In this document: positions 56,575-64,000 of the stretch, piece after piece
How the letters are laid out: every line of letters starts with the position of its first letter
How positions within the stretch are numbered: the first letter of the stretch is position 1
Origin: Lactarius indigo
Taxonomy: Eukaryota; Basidiomycota; Agaricomycetes; Russulales; Russulaceae
NCBI GenBank assembly: GCA_025766275.1
Contig: JAFKAC010000069.1
Span: 124,001-188,000, forward strand
Direction: 5' to 3'
DNA length: 64,000 bases
Translations under genes and position numbers: made by a program
The notes under the pieces: generated by a model
What the model saw: the letters and a program-made list of their open reading frames with translations, nothing else
What the model was told of the DNA's origin: nothing
Database searches by the model: none

Positions 56575-57500
56575 CGGATGCACACCAACTCAGACGCACC
56601 AACTCGGACGCACGCACACATGCTCGGATGCACACTGACTCGGACGCACACATACTCGGACGCACATATGCTCGGACACACACCAACTTGGACGCACACT
56701 TGCCCGGACGCACACCAACTCGGACGCATACATACTCGAACGCACACATGCTCGGATGCACATATGCTCAGACACACACCAACTCGGATGCACACATACT
56801 CGGACGCACATATGCTCAGACACACACCAACTCGGACACACACCAACTCAGACGCACACTTGCCCAGACGCACACCGACTTGGACGCACACATACTCGGA
56901 CGCACACATACTCGGATGCACACATGCTTGGACGCACACATGCTCGGACGCACACCAACTCGGACGCACACCAACTCGGATGCACACATGCTCGGACACA
57001 CAACTCGGACACACACCAACTCAGACGCACACCAACTCGGATGCACACATGCTCGGACGCACAACTTGGACGCACACCAACTTGGACGCACACCAACTCA
57101 GACGCACATATTCTCGGACACACACCGACACAAACGCACATATTCTCGGACGCACACATACTCGCACACACACCAACTCACACGCACATATTCTCGGACA
57201 CACACCGACTCAAACGCACATATTCTCATACACACACCGACTCGGACGCACATATGCTCGCACTGCACACCTACTTGCACGCACACCATCTCAGATGCAC
57301 ACCTACTTGCACGCACACCAACTTGCATGCACACATGCTCGCACACACATATTCTCGGACGCACACCATCTCACACACACATTGACTCGCACACACACCA
57401 TCTCACATGCACACATCCTCAGATGAACACCATCTTGGACACACACCATCTTGGACAACACCTTGGACACACACCATCTCGGACACATACCATCTCAGAT
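56575..57500. repeat. 16-bp minisatellite built on CTCGGACGCACA
   Basis: About 58 copies of a 16-bp unit such as CACCAACTCGGACGCA or CATATGCTCGGACGCA, degrading to the right (CACCATCTCGGACACA). Because 16 is not a multiple of 3, all three frames read as similar repetitive peptides (TRTHTNSDAH), and long open frames exist in several frames on both strands. It is therefore a DNA repeat rather than a gene. Confidence 0.9.
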
Positions 57501-58523
57501 GCACTTAGTGTTAGAGTCACTCTGTTTTGCACTCACACCTGCCCGGCTCACTCTGTCTCTGATACTATATACTGTATACATCCTATTTCACCCCATGTTT
57601 GATGCACTTATTCTATTAAATATGTTCAATTGATTTAGGGAGATCATCTGACTAATTCCTCATAATACTCCTTAGGTCTCAACTTCATGCGCATCTTGGG
57701 ACACTATATATAATGCTATTCAGAGAACATCCTAAGCAACTTCAGTAATCTCAGGTCCACAGCAGATGCCTTATTCTCAGTCCAGTTTCATTATACTTAG
57801 TGGATATGTACTGTCCTTGTCATGGAATTGCGGTGATGCATATTGAGCACTCTGCTCCCATCTCTGTGCCAAACAGACAGGGGAGCACATGTGTCTGTTA
57901 TGTTCGTATATCATTACATAGTGTATCTTCGGTACATGTGTTAGCATGACTTGGTGTACCTGTATCGATTAAGAGAACTGATGGCATCAAAGACTTTCCA
58001 CTAATAGCCAAAACATGCATCCTGTTGACATCAGACATTTATTTCCGTGAATCTCGGACATTCATTTGCACAGACATCGGACTTTGGTGTGTGTCAGTGA
58101 CTAATATCCGTCCAAATTGGGTGTCTAGGCAAGGATGCTGATACTAATGCTAAGCAATCAAGTACGAATTGCTAGGCACATAGTGCATTCATTATGATTG
58201 TATGACTAGCAGACTAGTAATCCTTGTGTGTGTTGCCTATGCTGTGGTGACATCTCTACATATCCAATGCAACCCAAGAGATCTTGCAGAGTATTCACTC
58301 ACTCCACATACATCACACATGTTTCAATTCAAACCCAGTGAAGTGCTATACTTGACAATAGGTGATCGGAGTGGGGTGGGGTACTGTATTACAGATTATG
58401 CCATTATCCATGAGATATTGGATACTCAGATAGCTTATAAATGCTCACGAAACACTGTACCATACAACCACTGTATACACAACCATAGTCAATTCCGAAC
58501 CTCACTCCAAATCCATCAGGAAG
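57501..58523. other. Non-coding DNA, one weak ORF
   Basis: A 121-codon frame at 58202-58567 starts with a hydrophobic segment (LVILVCVAYAVVTSL) that could be a signal peptide, but its continuation is not convincing and it overlaps the next gene in another frame. The rest is featureless, with CTCGGACATTC at about 58052. Confidence 0.3.
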
Positions 58524-58953
58524 ATGTTGCCAATGACAGAAACACATGGATCCTTGTTTACACATGACCATGATACACCTTCCAATCTCTCCGAGCCAGA
58601 GACCTGCATCTCATCAGGTTTTGAATCATTTGATGAAGAAGATATGTATCCGGCCCACTACAATGATGAAGGCATCAGCACTAGTTCTGATGCAAGCAGC
58701 TCAAATTCGGATGTCTCTGGTTTGGATGGTTCCAACTCGGACTTAGAGTCACTAGTTGCCTTGGGAAACCTGGTATGTGCATCACTCTGGAGCATATTTT
58801 GCGGTATCCTTATGTGGGCCATAGTATAATCAGATCATTGTGGAGATCGACAGGCTCCACATTGACCTCCAGAATATGTGCATCATGGCTAAGGCACTTT
58901 GTGATGCACAGGGGATTGCGCTACCTTCGGAGTATGTTGAGATGAGTGGATGA
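58524..58953 (+). CDS. Small two-exon acidic protein
   Basis: Exons 58524-58772 and 58834-58953 join in phase 0 (intron GTATGT..CAG, 61 bp) and give 122 aa. The N-terminal two thirds are acidic and serine-rich (SSDASSSNSDVSGLDGSNSD). The C-terminal exon is a helical segment (IVEIDRLHIDLQNMCIMAKA). No family is recognised. It lies between the accessory genes and the KDZ transposase on the same strand as the latter. Confidence 0.45.
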
Positions 58954-59214
58954 TCCTTCCAACGCTTGCACCAGAGGTGTTGTCATGGGTGGGTGGTACT
59001 ATTGTAGTATATAGGTCTGCAGGTAGCTATTGCATGTACCTGTGTTCGGACTGAGTACCCAATCAATGAACTAGATCTACATGGTCTATATCATGAATGT
59101 TGGCATACCATACATTCTGTTACTGCTTCTGAGATGTATGTGGGGTAACACAACTCTGAGAGATGAATATGAAATATTAGATTGTCAAAATCCATGAAAT
59201 GGAATCAGTGGACA
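58954..59214. other. Spacer, no feature
   Basis: 3' flank of the small acidic gene. It contains one GTTCGGACTGAG word; nothing else can be supported. Confidence 0.3.
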
Positions 59215-59385
59215 ATCTCAGACTGAGAATCACAGACTGAGAATCATGGACTGATAGTCTCAGTCTGACAGTCTCAGACTGACAATCTCGGACTGACAAT
59301 CTCGGACAGACAATCTCGGACTGACAATCTCGGACTGACAATCTTGGACTGACAATCTCGGACTGACAATCTCGGACTGACATAC
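59215..59385. repeat. 14-bp tandem array CTCGGACTGACAAT
   Basis: About twelve copies, the best preserved at 59278-59382; the left copies are diverged (CTCAGACTGAGAAT). It lies 180 bp upstream of the KDZ transposase start, in the position of its promoter. Confidence 0.85.
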
Positions 59386-59564
59386 CCATATAGATTCAGT
59401 GTCTGAGACACCTGCCACAAACTATCAGGTATCTCTGAGATCAATAATGGACATATATGAGATGTGCATGGAGCAGCAGATATAAAAGGAACATTGATAC
59501 ATACCGAAATAGCATCATCCACCACAGATACACCCCTCCTGTTTATACTTTCTGATCACCAGAG

Positions 59565-62500
59565 ATGCCTCGGAGACGTGCAGCTGAATCTCTTCTACCA
59601 GCTGAGGAGGGTATTGAAGAAGTTATCATTCATCACAGACGGACCAAGAGGGGCATTCGGACCACACAGAAGTCTGTCCCCATTCTCCTCCCAACCAAGG
59701 CAAAGGCTGGAGAGTCTTCCAACTCAAAGAAGGGAAAGAAGGACAAAGCATTAGATCCAGCCACAGCAGAGGGATCTCAAATGGCCTCAGCTTCCTTCAA
59801 AGATACACAAGCCGAGCAATGGATAGATGAGCAAATGGATGAGCTTCCAAATGATAAGACCAAGCAGTCTCAACCACAGGCACCTGTATGTACCAGATAT
59901 CCACTACATGGGGTGAAGGATGCTAATTTGATGTAGACTGTCATGGAGCAATGGCTTCAACTCCGGAGCAGATATCTCCATATACTTTTGGCCATGGAGA
60001 GTCGGCCTTCTTCCTCCACATGCTCTATATGCCATGGCCATGGAGAGGTCAAGTGCCCTGACTGTGTCGGAGCACCACTGTTTTGTCAATCCTGCTGTGT
60101 CAAGTCTCACAGGCATTCACCATTTCATCGGCCACTTCTATGGACTGCAACACACTATACTCCGGTTTCACTGCACTCACTGGGATTTGTGCTGTTCCTT
60201 GGGCATGCTGGTGCACCATGTCCATTGACTGTTGAAGTATAATACCATTGCATTGTCTCATGTGTACCTGTGCTCATGCTCATCTAGGGAATCAGAGCAG
60301 CACAGGGACCCCATGGCAAGAGAAATAAACACACCGGACCTGGGTTGTCATCTTCGCTGCACTCCATTCAACAGGAACTAGAATCTCTCCAACTTTCAGA
60401 CCACTCAGCCACACCCCAGGATACCCCGAAGCCTTGTGGTGTATCAACTACTCCAATCATTTCAGATGCACTATTTGACAATTTGGACATCTTTCCAGAT
60501 TCAAGTGACAAGCACATGTCCATGGATCAGGCACCCAGAGAGCTTTCAGGAAATCAGATTCTAACAATTGTGGACAGGAGTGGCATCTTTGAGATGGAGA
60601 CAGTGTTCTGTGTCTGCTCCGAATCAGGATAACCAAGATGAACAGCTGCTCCAGAGTGGTCTATTTCCTGCTACCTTCAAGCAAGTCAGGACTCTGTTCA
60701 CATTCTCAGTTCTTGATGACTTTCTGAATGACAACTTGGAGTGCAAGACCACAGCCCAACAGTACTATTCCAAGTTGCAAAGCCAGACCAGTAGAATGTT
60801 CCTAGGACTTGTTCCAGTCCGTTCCTCTTCTTCCACATCACCCATAGTTGATAATGAATTGTTGCAGAATTTGTATAGACAACTATTGAGGACATCACGC
60901 CAATGGCAAGATCCTCAGGTCCAGAATGGAGCAGGGACTCGGACACCAGTCGGAGGAAATGTCTCCGGATGGCTCCATGGCAGTTTTCTGCCCAGCATGT
61001 CCACAGCCAGGAGTCAACCTCCCAAGAGATTGGAAGGCCAGATATGAACCGTATGTGGAATCTTCGGACACTGTTTTCATGTCATTGACCCCCTATAGGA
61101 ATGAATTGATCCGAACATTCATTATGGATGGAAATTTCTCTGCAGAGCACATGAGGCACAGGTCTGGAGAGAAGGATGTTGCACTGTCTGCTGGAATGGC
61201 CTTCATGGCGAATCCAGAACTGTACAAGGCTCATCTTAAAAGTGGCCATGAAATTGTCCAGGTATGTTGTGCCTCCCTACCAGGTTTGGTTTGGCTGATG
61301 GCCCAATAGCCAAGCACATGTAACACATACAAAGCCATTGAACAGGCAAATTCAAGTAGGGCACATCTTGATGTCACAGGGATTGGTGCAACAGCTTGCT
61401 GCCATGGATTCTTTGTTCCGACTTCTGTGGTAGACTTCCAGAAGGGAGAGAGGCATGCCCCATTCACTAAAAGTCTCAGTCTGCAACTGATTTACAATGA
61501 TCTCCAGGCAAATAAATATGGACTACAGCATCTGCAAAGCTCTTTCTTACAACATGGAAGACATGCCAGTTGCACTGGTGATGTATGACATCATGTGCCA
61601 ATACAGAGTGCACTTCCAGGAGCGAGTAAGGAACAGTCCAGGATTGTCACTACCCAGCTCCGAGGCCTTGGACATCTGGATGGGTATCGGACTGTTCCAC
61701 ATTCATGGCCACCAAGATTCTTGCTTACCACGATTCTCTCCGAGCTACATTCCTGGTGCAAAGCAGGTTGATGGAGAGATCATAGAGACCTTATGGGCCC
61801 CACTGAATAACTATCACGGAGCACACGAGGGATGTCCCTGGCTCATAGGCAAGAGGTCCTAGATGCCCACATGAACCACTCCAACTGGAAGAAGCTGGTC
61901 CGGATCGGTATGGCCGGATTATACATAATGGCATACAGAGTTAACATCACTTGAATATGACAGTTCCATCACTTCTCAAGTGGTGGAAGCGCTCGGAGCA
62001 TGGCCTAGATGAAAGCAGCAAGGCATTTGAATCTCTTAGTGAACATTTTAAGGACAAGACCAAGCAATGGCTAGAGGAGGACATGGCCGCACAGACACAG
62101 AGAGGTGTGGACCCTTCTAGCATGGACATATATGACACAGTGAAGCAGAAAGGTTCGGACACCAATCATGGATAGCCTCCTCCAAACTAATGCTAGATTT
62201 AAGCACCTTCTCGTGCCATGATTCAACAGCAACTGATGGCAGATGAGGATGGGAACCATTCCATTCGTGGTGGGACATCATGGATTTCATGTGGCCTCAA
62301 GATTCAGGAAATGCAGTCAGTTGGCCATCAGTGTTAACATCACTGGAATTGTACACCTGATGGCTTGCTTAGATTGGCCATCAGATATCAGCTCCGGACC
62401 CATGGCTCACACACAATTGAAGAGTTTCAGACAATTGAGAACAAGCGGATCCACCTGCAGAAGCTGATTGACATGTTTTCACACCAGGCAGATGCCTTTC

Positions 62501-63436
62501 TGCTCCACCGTCAACCACTGGATGCACCCATCCCATCACTGGGTGACTATGGAGAGTATGACCATGTGGATGATATGGAGGATTCCACAGTTCCAAGATC
62601 CAAGACTCAGATATCAGACATCTCTGGATCGGAGGGTACCAATGCAGAGGACATTCTGATTTTACTCCCATCAACACTTGGAACAGAATGGTGTATCACT
62701 CATGGTGTCAAATCTCTTGCACTTAAGGAGGCTAAGTTGCGCTATGCCCAGGCAAATGATTCAATCCACAGGATTCGCCTGGCATTGGGCTTCAAATCGG
62801 CACTGTTCTGGACCCAGGTCCAAGGTGTGCGAACACAGAAAATGAAGACTCGTGCCTGGACTGCAGTCCAGAGCATTGATAACACAGTCCATGAGCATGC
62901 TCGGACATATAGCATGGCAAGAGATGCATACATCAAGGTGCAGCAAATATCCAAAGATTTACAAGAACTACCATTACTCCAGGCAACAGATCTCCGTGTT
63001 CATACAGCCATCCTTGGTGCTGGAGTAGTGGGGCAGCGGAACACACAGCTTCCATGGCTCTGGAGCTTTGGTACTTCTGAAAAGAGAGGTGGTGCATGGT
63101 TTGATGAATGTGAGTAACTACTTTTATGCATGCCCATGACCCATGCTGATTGAATGAATAGTTAACCGTGTGCATTGGCTGCGAGCAAAGTCACAGCTTG
63201 AACGATGGAAGGAGGAAGATAAGAGCATCAGAAATGAAGCATTGTGGGTTCCAGCTTACTTCCATGCAAAGGCAGAGTGTTGGAAGACATGGATGGATGT
63301 GGCAACAAAGGGGAGGTTGGATGGGCACAGTGCATATGCATCATACCAGGTGCACAGATGGGAGGAGATGTGTAGGAGTTCAGTCAAGGCACTCACTCCA
63401 ATAACATCTGCTCATAATAGATTGGAGGATCAATAA
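59565..63436 (+). pseudogene. KDZ-type transposase with CxC2-like cluster, frameshifted
   Basis: The start ATG at 59565 (MPRRRAAESLLPAEEG) is followed by exons 59565-59885, 59937-60236 and 60288 onward, all in phase. The second exon holds the Cys cluster CSICHGHGEVKCPDC, LFCQSCCVKSHRHSPFH and the block ending GHAGAPCP, the CxC2-like region typical of fungal KDZ transposases. The core follows: CPACPQPGVNLPRDW (about 60985), DGNFSAEHM (about 61128), CNTYKAIEQAN..HGFFVPTSVVDFQKGER (about 61318-61450), VMYDIMCQYRVHF, GLFHIHGHQDSCLPRF and GAKQVDGEIIETLWAPLNN (to about 61815), which carry the expected acidic residues. The last exon ends at 63434-63436. Three frame breaks are visible: an extra T near 60622, one near 60910, and a missing base near 61815 (before RGMSLAHRQEVLD). 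One intron (about 61468-61518) has a GC donor. The protein would normally excise and insert its own element. Confidence 0.85.
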
Positions 63437-63777
63437 ATCAGATCACTGTGGGCCCATATCTTGGGCAGATGACATTGAACAGCATCGAAGAATATATCAT
63501 TTGTGCAACATTTCCAAGAGATGGTGTCCAGAAGTAATTTGGGTTATCAGTATAAGATGTATTCTTACAAGGGGCTTCCTGGTAATAGGTGGCTACTGAT
63601 ATGAGCTCTCGAATATATACTTTTTGAAGGTGGTAATTATCACCTGTCTGACATATACTGTCAAAGAACACACAGTAATCTGTTTGAGATCACATCATGA
63701 AGGGTGTTCGCAGTTATCTGCCTGAGATATATTGTCGGTGGGCATGATCAAGACCTATTATTGATCTGTATACACAA
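63437..63777. other. 3' flank of the KDZ gene
   Basis: No gene. Diverged copies of the 38-bp repeat already appear from about 63640 (GTCTGACATATACTGTCAAAG, CTGCCTGAGATATATTGTCGG), so the array probably begins here in decayed form. Confidence 0.4.
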
Positions 63778-64000
63778 TAATGTGTCCGAGATATATTCTC
63801 GGACAATGTTCTTGATCATCTGTCCGAGATACATTCTCGGACAATGTGCCTAAGCATCTGTCCGAGATATATTCTTGGACAATGTTCATGATCATCTGTC
63901 CAAGAATATATCTCAGACAATGCTCTTGATCATCTGTCCAAGAATATATCTTGGACAATATCCTTGATTATCTGTCCAAGAGTATACCTCGGACGAAGTT
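63778..64000 (+). repeat. 38-bp tandem array, right side, same core as 49860-50190
   Basis: About six copies of TGTCCGAGATATATTCTCGG plus C, AATGTTC and TTGATCATC, running into the window end. Core, period and TTGATCA spacer match the left array in the same orientation. Some units have the core inverted (GTCCAAGAATATATCTCAGA), possible because the core is nearly palindromic. Confidence 0.85.

Noticed and set aside
56439..57602. 387-codon open frame as a repeat protein gene
   Set aside because: The 16-bp unit gives comparable open frames in other phases and on the opposite strand, so openness comes from the DNA repeat and not from coding.

Overview
The window looks like nuclear DNA of a mushroom-forming basidiomycete (Agaricomycete). 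The evidence is the short GT-AG introns of about 40-70 bp, two Plavaka-type transposases, a KDZ transposase with a CxC2-like cysteine cluster, chromodomain Ty3/Gypsy elements, and multi-exon genes that resemble agaricomycete families of unknown function. No rRNA, tRNA or CRISPR array was seen. Most of the window is transposable-element sequence, nested and partly decayed.

Left part (1-22.5 kb): a frameshifted Plavaka transposase (minus, 1.7-4.5 kb), a small zinc-finger gene (6.05-6.47 kb), an intact five-exon gene (7.67-9.33 kb, DUF6698-like), and a gene-poor stretch of LTR debris (9.4-16 kb) with a solo LTR (13853-14291, TSD CTTGT) sitting inside a Copia-type gag pseudogene. A large multi-exon gene (about 16.4-20.35 kb, more than 1000 aa) carries a ParB/Srx-like GGNHR motif. 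One of its introns holds six regularly spaced 29-bp palindromes (18148-18394). A second Plavaka pseudogene (20.75-22.57 kb) is cut by an LTR.

Middle (22.5-39.1 kb): two copies of one Gypsy family, A on minus and B on plus. The first 1.1 kb of B (5' LTR plus leader) lies inverted at 23146-24262, beyond element A, while the rest of B continues from 31650 to 39089. Shared LTR variants and a CCCAC/GTGGG signature at the two breakpoints point to an LTR-LTR inversion. The family has gag, a -1 frameshifted pol (PR, RT, RH, IN, chromodomain) and an unusual third ORF with zinc knuckles downstream of pol. A third, 5'-truncated copy C lies at 45.6-49.6 kb.

Between B and C (39.1-45.5 kb): a broken DUF6532-like gene split by a solo LTR (40819-41430, TSD CTGAG), C/T-rich and A/T-rich low-complexity DNA, and nested solo LTRs.

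Right part (49.6-64 kb): what appears to be one large KDZ-type element or its remains. A 38-bp palindrome-cored repeat occurs near 49.86-50.19 kb and again at 63.78 kb to the window end. Between these arrays lie four accessory genes (one broken), further tandem arrays sharing the heptamer CTCGGAC, and the frameshifted KDZ transposase (59.57-63.44 kb).
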